A stretch of 64,000 nucleotides of DNA. It comes from a virus. Positions 57,048 to 63,078 of the stretch are shown here, in pieces. The stretch spans positions 1 to 64,000 of the IMG/VR virus record IMGVR_UViG_3300036790_000211; one strand, given 5' to 3'. The position numbers were made by a program, and so were the translations under genes. A model generated the notes under the pieces. The model was not told where the DNA came from. It did not search any database and saw nothing but the letters and a program-made list of their open reading frames with translations. Position 1 is the stretch's first letter. The number at the start of each line of letters is the position of its first letter.

Positions 57048-57443
57048 TCAGGCGCTCCTTGGGGCGGATTCGGGGAGTGACTCGACGGCGCTGCGGCGGC
57101 AGAGCCGGATGAGGCCGTCCCAGCCGGACGCGTTGAGGCGGCAGCAGGCATGGGTGACGGGCTCAGGGGTGTAGTCGGGGCGGTTGCGGCGCGGGTTCTC
57201 GTCCCAGAGGAAGCAGGCCGTCATCAGGCCGTTGGTCACGCTCATGGGGAGGATCGGGTCGGCCCGCCGCCAAGAGTCGGTGATCTGCTGCCAGTGCCGG
57301 TCGCAGATGAAGCGCCCGGGCCGGACCTTGCTGAATCCACCGTGGCGGGGCATCGGCCAGGGACGGGTCAGGCGACCGATGTTCTCCGCCACCTGGCGCC
57401 GGCTCATGCCGCCCAACCAGAGGCGCGTCTCTTCGTTGGTCAC
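57048..57443 (-). CDS. Hypothetical Cys/Arg-rich protein (131 aa)
   Basis: A 131-residue protein. Residues 8-24 (LGGMSRRQVAENIGRLT) look like a short helix-turn-helix, and the rest has FICDRHWQQITDSWRRADPI and CCRLNASGWDGLIRLCRR. Possibly DNA binding. GTG 57443 overlaps the previous TGA. Confidence 0.5.
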   Translation of the reverse strand: MTNEETRLWLGGMSRRQVAENIGRLTRPWPMPRHGGFSKVRPGRFICDRHWQQITDSWRRADPILPMSVTNGLMTACFLWDENPRRNRPDYTPEPVTHACCRLNASGWDGLIRLCRRSAVESLPESAPRSA

Positions 57444-57613
57444 TCCCAGGCGCCCTCGGCCCACCGCTGGTAGGCGAATCGGTCGATGCGGTGGACGTCG
57501 GCTTCGAGCTCGACCTCGTGGGACTTCTCGTCGCGAGCGATGTGCTGGTTGACCGGGTTGCGGCGGAGGACCTGGAAGTAGCCGATAGGGTCGCGCTCCT
57601 TGGCCCAGCGCAT
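57440..57613 (-). CDS. Hypothetical protein (57 aa)
   Basis: A 57-residue basic/acidic protein (MRWAKERDPIGYFQVLRRNP; SHEVELEADVHRIDRFAYQR). ATG 57613 and TTG 57625 are both possible; no ribosome site decides. Its 3' end overlaps the next GTG. Confidence 0.45.
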   Translation of the reverse strand: MRWAKERDPIGYFQVLRRNPVNQHIARDEKSHEVELEADVHRIDRFAYQRWAEGAWE

Positions 57614-57678
57614 GAACTCGCGCAAGGTTGCTGGAGGCCGTGTATCTGTTATCGGCCGGTCGTGGTCGTCCGCGCAGT

Positions 57679-58335
57679 TCAGGAGGGGGGCAAAACAGTC
57701 CAATCCAGCTGCTCCAGGCGTGTTTTTGGCCGGTTTCGGGACGTAGTGGTGCGATTTGGGCCGGTTTTGGCCTGAAAACGGGCTCGTTCCCGCCGGATCC
57801 GCGCGATTTCGCGCTCCGCGGTGCGCGCTGCGGAGGTCTTGGTGGCGATCGGCGCGGCCTCGCGGCGCACGGTCCTCGAGGCTCGCTTGAGCGCGTGCCG
57901 GACGCTGCCCGCATCCCATGGGCGGCGGCCTTCCGGGGCCATCACGCGGGCGATCTCGTCGAGGTCGATGCGCATCCCTTCGACGCCGTATCCGTCCATG
58001 AGCGCGACGAACGCGGCCAGGTGCGACTTCGGGAGCGTGGACAGGGCGCGCAGCACGTCGAGGCGGAAGTTGATCGCGGCGAACGGGTTGCTCGTCGACT
58101 CGGGGACGTCGAGCTGGCTCAGCTCTGCGATCCACTCCCAGGTGCAGAGCGCGGCGGGCCGGGGCAGGTCCGCCGGCTCCTCGACCCCCTCGGAGGTTTG
58201 CCGGGAGACGTGGGCCGCGTTGCGCTCCGACCAGTCCTTGAAGCGCCGGGTGTTCTCCCAGGCGGCTCCGAAGTAGAGCGCGTCGAGCTCGAATGCGACG
58301 CCGGCGAGCGGGCCGCCGGTGAAGCGGTCAGGCAT
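57679..58335 (-). CDS. Hypothetical helical protein (218 aa)
   Basis: A 218-residue protein. ATG 58335 overlaps the previous gene by eight bases (the longer upstream frame reads like a shadow). Core segments: WEWIAELSQLDVPESTSNPF, LPKSHLAAFVALMDGYGVEG, and VMAPEGRRPWDAGSVRHALK; the last about 70 residues are Arg-rich and disordered. Possibly DNA binding; no family recognised. Confidence 0.6.
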   Translation of the reverse strand: MPDRFTGGPLAGVAFELDALYFGAAWENTRRFKDWSERNAAHVSRQTSEGVEEPADLPRPAALCTWEWIAELSQLDVPESTSNPFAAINFRLDVLRALSTLPKSHLAAFVALMDGYGVEGMRIDLDEIARVMAPEGRRPWDAGSVRHALKRASRTVRREAAPIATKTSAARTAEREIARIRRERARFQAKTGPNRTTTSRNRPKTRLEQLDWTVLPPS

Positions 58336-58597
58336 CGCCAACTCCTTGCGCCGCCACCTCTGCGGCAGTCGGGGCATCTTCCGGATGGTGCTTTCGACAG
58401 ACAACCCAGGTCGTCCCGTCGACCTGGTGCCGACCGACCCTCCAGCACCCCTTGATGTGGCAGGTGTGGCGCCAGTAGAGCGTGAACGCCGCCCCGAGGA
58501 GGCCGAGATCTCCAGCGACCCCGCTCCACCACGCGTACCAGGGGCCACTCACGTTCGTGATGCCGAGGACGTTCAGGATCGCCCCCAACGCGGCCAT
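58328..58597 (-). CDS. Membrane protein with Cys/His site (89 aa)
   Basis: An 89-residue protein. N-terminal hydrophobic stretches (MAALGAILNVLGITN, WSGVAGDLGLLGAAFTLYW) are followed by HTCHIKGCWRVGRHQVD and VCRKHH, a possible Cys/His metal site. ATGA overlap with the VIT-like gene upstream. Confidence 0.55.
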   Translation of the reverse strand: MAALGAILNVLGITNVSGPWYAWWSGVAGDLGLLGAAFTLYWRHTCHIKGCWRVGRHQVDGTTWVVCRKHHPEDAPTAAEVAAQGVGDA

Positions 58598-59049
58598 CAG
58601 GCGAGTCCTCCGAGATGTGCGGCTCCCCATGCCGCCCCGCCGGCGGCGATGAGCAGGGCAAAGGTCTGGGCGTAGGCGCGGATCCCGGCGTGGTCAGGGC
58701 GCAGATGCGAGATGACGATGGCGGCGGCTCCGATCACAACCGCGGCCAGGGCGATCCCGAGCGCACCCGGGAGAAGTGCGTATGGGAGGGCGGGCGCGAG
58801 CGCTCCGAGCAAGGTTGCTACCCCCATCACTGCGGCCCGCCGGACTCGGCCCGGCCCTCCCCTGTCGCCGAGGTACTGGCCTGACGCCATGCTCACCGCG
58901 TTCCCCGCGGCGCCCGCTGCGCAGGCACCGAGGACGATCCCCGGCGAGGCATGCGTGGCGATCAGGCCGAGCAGCACCCCCATGGTGCCGCTCAGCCCGT
59001 CGAAGCCGCCGAATGCGGCGTCGCCCAGCTCCTCAGCGGTCAGGTTCAC
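58597..59049 (-). CDS. VIT1/CCC1-like membrane protein
   Basis: A 150-residue membrane protein with about four TM segments. The N-terminal half reads DAAFGGFDGLSGTMGVLLGL, then GIVLGACAAGAAGNAVSMAS and GQYLGD, close to the VIT1/CCC1 pattern (a D-G near the start of TM1, S-M-A-x-G-x-Y after TM2), a family moving Fe2+/Mn2+. It is shorter than cellular VIT proteins (about 230) and lacks the long cytosolic Glu-rich loop. GTG 59049 overlaps the previous stop. Confidence 0.6.
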   Translation of the reverse strand: MNLTAEELGDAAFGGFDGLSGTMGVLLGLIATHASPGIVLGACAAGAAGNAVSMASGQYLGDRGGPGRVRRAAVMGVATLLGALAPALPYALLPGALGIALAAVVIGAAAIVISHLRPDHAGIRAYAQTFALLIAAGGAAWGAAHLGGLA

Positions 59050-59339
59050 GCGGCGGCGGCCTCTGCGGGTGCGGGGGTGAAGCTCTGCGCGAACGAGGCG
59101 TCCGGCACGGGCAGGGCGCCCTTGGCCGTCTCCACGACGCGCGAGTTGAGCTCCACCGGCTCCCACTTCCGCGAGGTGCTGTTGAAGACCTCGACCTGCG
59201 GGGCGTCGGCCATTCCGGTCGTGATCGCCCGCGCCGGGATCCCCAGCCCGTCCAGATCGGCGAGCAGGCCGTCGTAGGTGGTGATCACGTCGGTCGCCCT
59301 GACCTTGACGGGGATGTGAACGAAGTCGCTGAACTGCAT
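59046..59339 (-). CDS. Hypothetical protein (97 aa)
   Basis: A 97-residue protein (MQFSDFVHIPVKVRATDVIT; a middle with VEVFNSTSRKWEPVELN; an Ala/Pro tail). Start ATG 59339 follows AAGGAG. Unknown function. Confidence 0.6.
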   Translation of the reverse strand: MQFSDFVHIPVKVRATDVITTYDGLLADLDGLGIPARAITTGMADAPQVEVFNSTSRKWEPVELNSRVVETAKGALPVPDASFAQSFTPAPAEAAAA

Positions 59340-59350
59340 GCGTGTGCTCC

Positions 59351-59692
59351 TTATGGCGAGGTGTCGTCCGCCCGTGTATCGGGAGGACCCCAGAAGAGGT
59401 GCCCGATCAGCGACCCGGCCGCGATCAGGCCAATGCCCATCCACCAGGGATGCGTGTGCCACGTCTGCCTGGTGCGCTGAGTAATGGGCTTCCACGCCGT
59501 CCAGAGGGCGGCGCTCTCGTAGGCGAGGAAGGGGACCGACCCGGCCAGGGCGAGCGATGCTGAGCCGTAGAACGCGGTGTCCTCGGCGGGCGTTGCTTCG
59601 ATCCCCTTCTTCGCGGCGAGCGCAGAGAGCAGGGCCGCGGCTCCCGCAGCAGCTGCGAAGGAGATCGCCCCGGTGGCGTTGCGCTGCCTCAT
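59351..59692 (-). CDS. Membrane protein (113 aa, about three TM)
   Basis: A 113-residue membrane protein with hydrophobic segments near 8-28 (GAISFAAAAGAAALLSALAA), 44-65 and 89-104 (WWMGIGLIAAGSLIGHLFWG). ATG 59692 overlaps the previous TGA. Confidence 0.55.
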   Translation of the reverse strand: MRQRNATGAISFAAAAGAAALLSALAAKKGIEATPAEDTAFYGSASLALAGSVPFLAYESAALWTAWKPITQRTRQTWHTHPWWMGIGLIAAGSLIGHLFWGPPDTRADDTSP

Positions 59693-60054
59693 CAGCACCG
59701 CCTCCCGTCGCTGCGCCACCGACAGCGCAGCCCCACCCCTTCGTAGGCTGCATGGAACGTCAGGTCGTCGAGGTGCCAGAAGAGATGTTTGCCGCCGCGC
59801 TCGATGTGTAGCAGCCAGTAGTGAGGCTCGAGCACGAACGTCGGCGTTTCCCACGGCTCGATCCACAGGTCGCTATCGGTAGACAGAGATGTCCTCGGGG
59901 CGGTGGTGTAGCCCTTGCAGATCGGGAAGGCCGACACGGCCGCGGTCCCTCTCCTGCAGAAGCCCAGGAACTCCCGGATGTCCTCGCCGTTCTTGCCGTC
60001 GAAGTAGATCGCATCGACCTCCGGGGACTGTCGGAGCCGGAACTTGCTCCTCAC
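59692..60054 (-). CDS. Hypothetical protein (120 aa)
   Basis: A 120-residue protein: FRLRQSPEVDAIYFDGKNGE, WIEPWETPTFVLEPHYWLLH and HLFWHLDDLTFHAAYE. The last resembles small phage proteins of unknown function. GTG 60054 overlaps the previous TGA (GTGA). Confidence 0.6.
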   Translation of the reverse strand: MRSKFRLRQSPEVDAIYFDGKNGEDIREFLGFCRRGTAAVSAFPICKGYTTAPRTSLSTDSDLWIEPWETPTFVLEPHYWLLHIERGGKHLFWHLDDLTFHAAYEGVGLRCRWRSDGRRC

Positions 60055-60401
60055 GGCTTGACGTCCTCCTTGGCGGGGATTAGAAGCAGGATCTGGCCGT
60101 CGTACTCGCCGTCGAAGTCGTCGAGCAGGGCAGCGATCCCGTGGAGCTTCATCTGCTCGGGCTTCCACTCCTTCGGGTCTTGGTGCGGCGCACCCTTGGC
60201 GCGGAAGAAGGCGAAGTCCGGCTTGTGATAGCCGGCCGTGTCCCACTCCTCGAGGGATGCCTGCTCCTTGGACTCGTCTCGCTCGCTGAGGATCCCGACC
60301 TGGAATCCCGCCTTGCGCAGCCCCTTGGCGATCGGGCCCAGGAGCTCCGGGAAGGCCAGCGCGGTCCCGTCGAGGTCGAAGGCGACGCGTGCGGCGCTCA
60401 T
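60051..60401 (-). CDS. HAD-like phosphatase
   Basis: A 116-residue HAD-fold protein with motif I FDLDGTA (DXD) at residues 8-14, GILSERDESKEQ in the motif II position (a Ser), and LLDDFDGEYDG at the C-terminus (motif IV-like DD). It is short, without a full cap, like phage 5'(3')-phosphatases. ATGA overlap with the small TM gene. Confidence 0.7.
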   Translation of the reverse strand: MSAARVAFDLDGTALAFPELLGPIAKGLRKAGFQVGILSERDESKEQASLEEWDTAGYHKPDFAFFRAKGAPHQDPKEWKPEQMKLHGIAALLDDFDGEYDGQILLLIPAKEDVKP

Positions 60402-60538
60402 CGGCCCATCGCCTTGATCACGACCTCCCCCACGGCGAGCACGAAGACCATGAGCAGGCAGGCGACGCCGAGGACCTTGATCGCCAGGTCGAGGGCGGCG
60501 TTTACCCGCGTCAGCCGCATGCGAGTGCGCAGCTTCAT
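60398..60538 (-). CDS. Small single-TM protein (46 aa)
   Basis: A 46-residue protein: basic start (MKLRTRMRLTR), one TM (LAIKVLGVACLLMVFVLAV), and a short tail. Both ends overlap neighbours by ATGA, which supports a real gene. Confidence 0.5.
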   Translation of the reverse strand: MKLRTRMRLTRVNAALDLAIKVLGVACLLMVFVLAVGEVVIKAMGR

Positions 60539-60759
60539 CGGACGTGGACGTAGCCGAGGAGGACCAGGATCACGACGACGGCGACGGCGACGAGGGCCAG
60601 TGCGGCGACCCGCGTCGCGTTCTTGACGATCGCCTCGGCGGCCACATACAGGGCGACCATGGCGAGGACCACAGCGATGCCGAGGAGGGCGAATGGAGCG
60701 GTCACGCAGACCAGCAGCAGGAAGGCCGCAGACCGGCCGACCGAGCCCCAGCCTTTCAT
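60535..60759 (-). CDS. Small membrane protein (74 aa)
   Basis: A 74-residue protein with two TM segments (SAAFLLLVCVTAPFALLG and VAALALVAVAVVVILVLLG). Start ATG 60759 overlaps the previous stop. Function unknown. Confidence 0.55.
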   Translation of the reverse strand: MKGWGSVGRSAAFLLLVCVTAPFALLGIAVVLAMVALYVAAEAIVKNATRVAALALVAVAVVVILVLLGYVHVR

Positions 60760-60869
60760 AGCCAGCCCCACAGGGCGCGGCCGAGGATCACGACCCCAGC
60801 GACCGCGACGGCACCGATGAAGACCAGACCCCAGTAGGCCGTCCAGTGTTTCCGGGAGATCTTGCTCAA
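60756..60869 (-). CDS. Small membrane protein (37 aa)
   Basis: A 37-residue protein starting on TTG 60869 (AAGGAGGCGGC just upstream, overlapping the VTC stop). One TM segment: YWGLVFIGAVAVAGVVILG. The strong ribosome site decides the TTG. Confidence 0.5.
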   Translation of the reverse strand: MSKISRKHWTAYWGLVFIGAVAVAGVVILGRALWGWL

Positions 60870-61417
60870 GCCGCCTCCTTCGCGGGGATGGATCGGAGTG
60901 CCCACCCGAGCTTCGAGCTCCAGTTGGGCTTGCTCAGGTGGAGCCAGGTGGGCGGCTTGCCCATGGTCTTGGCCTCGACGATGTGGTGCTTGAGCTGGGC
61001 CGCGGGCTTGCGGTCCTTCTCGCCGGCGAAGCTGCGCACGTTGCGGTCGACGGTGATGCGCACGCCCTCGTGCTCCCACTCGGTGCGGTGGTAGCGGACG
61101 ACGGCCAGGGGGGTGAAGCCCTGCTTGGCGATCTCCGCCCGGTTGGCTCGGGAGCGCTCCTTGTGGACCGTCCGGCCGACCTTGGTCTTCTCCTCGTAGA
61201 ACCAGGGACCGGCGCCGTTGTAGCGGCGTAGGCGGCAGTTGACGCCGGGCTTCCCTGGGTGCGCGAGGTAGACCGTCTGGACGTGGTAGCTCCGCGTCCT
61301 CGCCCGGCCTCTCAGGTCTTTGAGGAGGCTCTGGGCGCGGTCAGGCGCAACGCGCCACCGGCGCTCCCGGCGGACGAACAGCTCCTGAAAGAGCTGAACC
61401 TCACCCGGGTTGGGCAC
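60866..61417 (-). CDS. VTC-domain (polyphosphate polymerase-like) protein
   Basis: A 183-residue protein matching the VTC domain over its length. Landmarks in order: RRERRWRV, TVYLAHPGKPGVNCRLRRYN, FYEEKTKVGRTVHKERS, AVVRYHRTEWEHEGVRITVD and HIVEAKTMGKPPTWL. VTC proteins are tunnel enzymes that make polyphosphate from ATP; the R/K/E pattern lining the tunnel appears present. It is shorter than cellular VTC (about 240). GTG 61417 has no ribosome site; a short ORF (61401-61469) overlaps it. Confidence 0.75.
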   Translation of the reverse strand: MPNPGEVQLFQELFVRRERRWRVAPDRAQSLLKDLRGRARTRSYHVQTVYLAHPGKPGVNCRLRRYNGAGPWFYEEKTKVGRTVHKERSRANRAEIAKQGFTPLAVVRYHRTEWEHEGVRITVDRNVRSFAGEKDRKPAAQLKHHIVEAKTMGKPPTWLHLSKPNWSSKLGWALRSIPAKEAA

Positions 61418-61469
61418 GGTCGCACACGGCTATCGGGGCAGGGGTGGCACCCTGCGTCCGGCTCTCCAT
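61401..61469 (-). CDS. Possible upstream ORF of the VTC gene (22 aa)
   Basis: ATG 61469 starts a 22-codon ORF (MESRTQGATPAPIAVCDRAQ, then PG) that ends 14 bases inside the VTC gene, which itself lacks a ribosome site. It may couple translation of the VTC gene. It contains GGTGCCACC (minus, plus 61443-61450), the first half of the start-associated element. Confidence 0.3.
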   Translation of the reverse strand: MESRTQGATPAPIAVCDRAQPG

Positions 61470-61482
61470 GACTCGCCGCGGA

Positions 61483-61511
61483 CTTTAGCAGGAGCATCGA
61501 ATAGTTTGCAA
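61483..61511 (-). promoter_or_regulatory. Candidate minus-strand promoter over a GTTTGCAAAC palindrome
   Basis: TTGCAA (61511-61506) and CTAAAG (61488-61483) are 17 bases apart. The -35 lies inside the perfect palindrome GTTTGCAAAC (61504-61513), suggesting repressor control. It would start RNA only about ten bases before the ATG at 61469. Confidence 0.35.
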
Positions 61512-61636
61512 ACAAACTTTCTGGCAGGAGCCCCCTGGGGCGGACCGGTTCGGGCCGCTTGCGGTTGCTCACCACGCGCGCGCGCGCAGAACTGCGCATG
61601 TGCGCGAGGCAGGAATCCCAGGCTGGGGGCAAAGGA

Positions 61637-61673
61637 AAGGCCCCGTCCAGGGGAGAAACCTGGACGGGGCCTT
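61637..61673 (-). terminator. Intrinsic terminator between accessory units
   Basis: A 15-bp perfect stem: AAGGCCCCGTCCAGG (61637-61651) and CCTGGACGGGGCCTT (61659-61673), loop GGAGAAA. On the minus strand it is followed by TCCTTTG. It separates the DUF2637/zinc-protein unit from the VTC unit. Confidence 0.8.
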
Positions 61674-61699
61674 GGTCGTGTCGCGGGTGTAGCAGTCCG

Positions 61700-61772
61700 C
61701 GATGAAGCTCCTACATCGTATCACTCATGCGCACGATGCGAGCGCATCAGATGTGTGCTCACATCACGCATT
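61700..61772 (-). promoter_or_regulatory. Repeat-rich control region beyond the 61759 gene
   Basis: On the minus strand it reads GATGTGAGCACACATC (an inverted repeat), then GATGCGCTCGCATCGTGCGC and ATGAGTGATACGATG. GATACGAT resembles a -10. The words are related to those at parA (3174-3237) and at 5411-5441. It lies just past and partly over the end of the gene at 61759. Confidence 0.4.
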
Positions 61773-61977
61773 CGGGGATCGGCTCCAAGCCGTTATCCCT
61801 GCGGCAATCGTTGATGTAATCGCGGACTCCGGCGCGCCCCCAGCACTCGGGGCACGCCTTCTCGGCGATGGCCCAAGAGGGCTCCTGGCGGCCCGTGGCG
61901 CGATGGATCTCGACCACCAGCTCGAGGCACGGCTTCCACTCGTGGCAGAACTCGCAGACGTGATCGACGAGATTCAT
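61759..61977 (-). CDS. Cys-rich zinc-type protein (72 aa)
   Basis: A 72-residue protein with CEFC (residues 8-11), CLEL, CPECWGR and INDC, a likely zinc site, with a Glu/His-rich body. ATG 61977 overlaps the DUF2637-like stop (ATGA). Confidence 0.55.
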   Translation of the reverse strand: MNLVDHVCEFCHEWKPCLELVVEIHRATGRQEPSWAIAEKACPECWGRAGVRDYINDCRRDNGLEPIPECVM

Positions 61978-62708
61978 GCGGCTTCTCCCTCGGCCTGCAG
62001 GGAGGACCGGACGCGCTGGACGGTGGAGGTGCCGATGCCCAGATGCTTGGCGATCGCGGCGTCGCTCTTGCCGGAAGTCCACGGCTGGCCCAGGGCCTCC
62101 GCGGCCAGCTGGGCGGCGCCCGGCTGGGTGGGTCGGGCGGTGTTGCCCTTGTCGGTCTGCCCATCGCCCACCTGCCCAGACTCGTTGCCCTTGGGCAGCC
62201 GCTTGGGCGGATCCTTGGGCAGGTCCTGGTCGCGGGTGGTGGGCGGTTGGGTGGGCTGCGCCTGCTCACGGTTGGGCAGGTGGTCAGCGATCGCCTGGGC
62301 AGGGTTCCACTTCGCATGCCGGCCGTGGAGCATCCAGTACCAGCAGCCCAGGGCGAGGAGCGGGGGGAACGTGTGGGCGTAGAAGGCGAGCGGGTTGCCC
62401 ACGTGGTGGAAGACGTTGAACAGGATCGAGGTGCCCGCGCAGAAGGCGGCGAGTGCCCAGGCGCCCCAGCTGGGCGTGTTGCGGGTGGCCGACTCTCGGG
62501 CGAGGAACACGGCGACGAGCTCGCCCAGGTCGGTGATCGCTCCGACCCCGCGGGCCTCCCAGAGGGTGTAGCCCAGGGTCGAGACGCTGGCGACCTGGGC
62601 GAAGTAGCTCACGCCCATGGCTATGACGGTGATCGCCCAGACCCCCAGCTCGGCGGAGTAGCTACGCCAGGTCGTCTTGCCGACGACGGCGCGCTTCGGC
62701 TTGCTCAT
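61974..62708 (-). CDS. DUF2637-like membrane protein with C-terminal HTH
   Basis: A 244-residue protein. Residues about 20-130 contain about four hydrophobic segments (LGVWAITVIAMGVSYFA; ALAAFCAGTSILFNVFHHV; PPLLALGCWYWML) as in DUF2637 (spread-type) proteins of actinobacterial mobile elements. After a Pro/Gln/Lys linker, residues about 210-235 form a helix-turn-helix (SDAAIAKHLGIGTSTVQRVR). ATG 62708 has AGGAGAGA upstream. A membrane-tethered regulator or spread protein is plausible. Confidence 0.7.
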   Translation of the reverse strand: MSKPKRAVVGKTTWRSYSAELGVWAITVIAMGVSYFAQVASVSTLGYTLWEARGVGAITDLGELVAVFLARESATRNTPSWGAWALAAFCAGTSILFNVFHHVGNPLAFYAHTFPPLLALGCWYWMLHGRHAKWNPAQAIADHLPNREQAQPTQPPTTRDQDLPKDPPKRLPKGNESGQVGDGQTDKGNTARPTQPGAAQLAAEALGQPWTSGKSDAAIAKHLGIGTSTVQRVRSSLQAEGEAA

Positions 62709-62710
62709 GG

Positions 62711-62741
62711 TTCTCTCCTGACTCACTGGCCCGGGTGGCAC
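62711..62741 (-). repeat. Start-associated element, copy 7 (DUF2637 gene)
   Basis: Minus-strand GGTGCCACCCGGGCCAGTGA then GTCAGGAGAGA. Nearly the same as copy 2 before recT. Confidence 0.65.
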
Positions 62742-62756
62742 CGGGGTGGACGTGGC

Positions 62757-63059
62757 TCAATCTTCGATGCCCAGCGCGGCCTTCTTCTCCCGCTCGTACC
62801 TGGCGACGGCAGTGGCCTTGTCGATAGCGTCGATCTCGGCTCGGCGCTGCTCCGCTCTCGGCAGGAGCTCCGGGACCGAGTGCTCCTCTCCCCTGCGCCG
62901 GCGGACCCAATCGGAGTCTGCGGCCCACTCATCCCAGTTCTCGAGCGCCAGCCGGACCTCAGCAGCATCCGGGCGCCCGTTCTCCTGCGCCCGCTTGTGC
63001 AGTCGCTCCCGTAGCGCGGTTGGCACTCTCACTATCATGCGGTTGTCGTTGTCTGCCAT
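62757..63059 (-). CDS. Ribbon-helix-helix (Arc-like) regulator
   Basis: A 100-residue protein (ATG 63059; ATG 63065 alternative). The first 48 residues fit an Arc-type RHH DNA-binding domain (NRMIVRVPTALRERLHKRAQ, then ENGRPDAAEVRLALENW). A charged C-terminal helical segment follows. It is the first minus-strand gene, directly behind an inverted repeat that is probably its own operator. Confidence 0.75.
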   Translation of the reverse strand: MADNDNRMIVRVPTALRERLHKRAQENGRPDAAEVRLALENWDEWAADSDWVRRRRGEEHSVPELLPRAEQRRAEIDAIDKATAVARYEREKKAALGIED

Positions 63060-63078
63060 TGGCATGCATTGTATGCCA
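63060..63078 (-). promoter_or_regulatory. Operator-like inverted repeat at the RHH gene start
   Basis: TGGCAT (63060-63065) and ATGCCA (63073-63078), separated by GCATTGT, straddle the start of the RHH regulator. RHH proteins bind such repeats, so autoregulation is likely. Confidence 0.5.
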
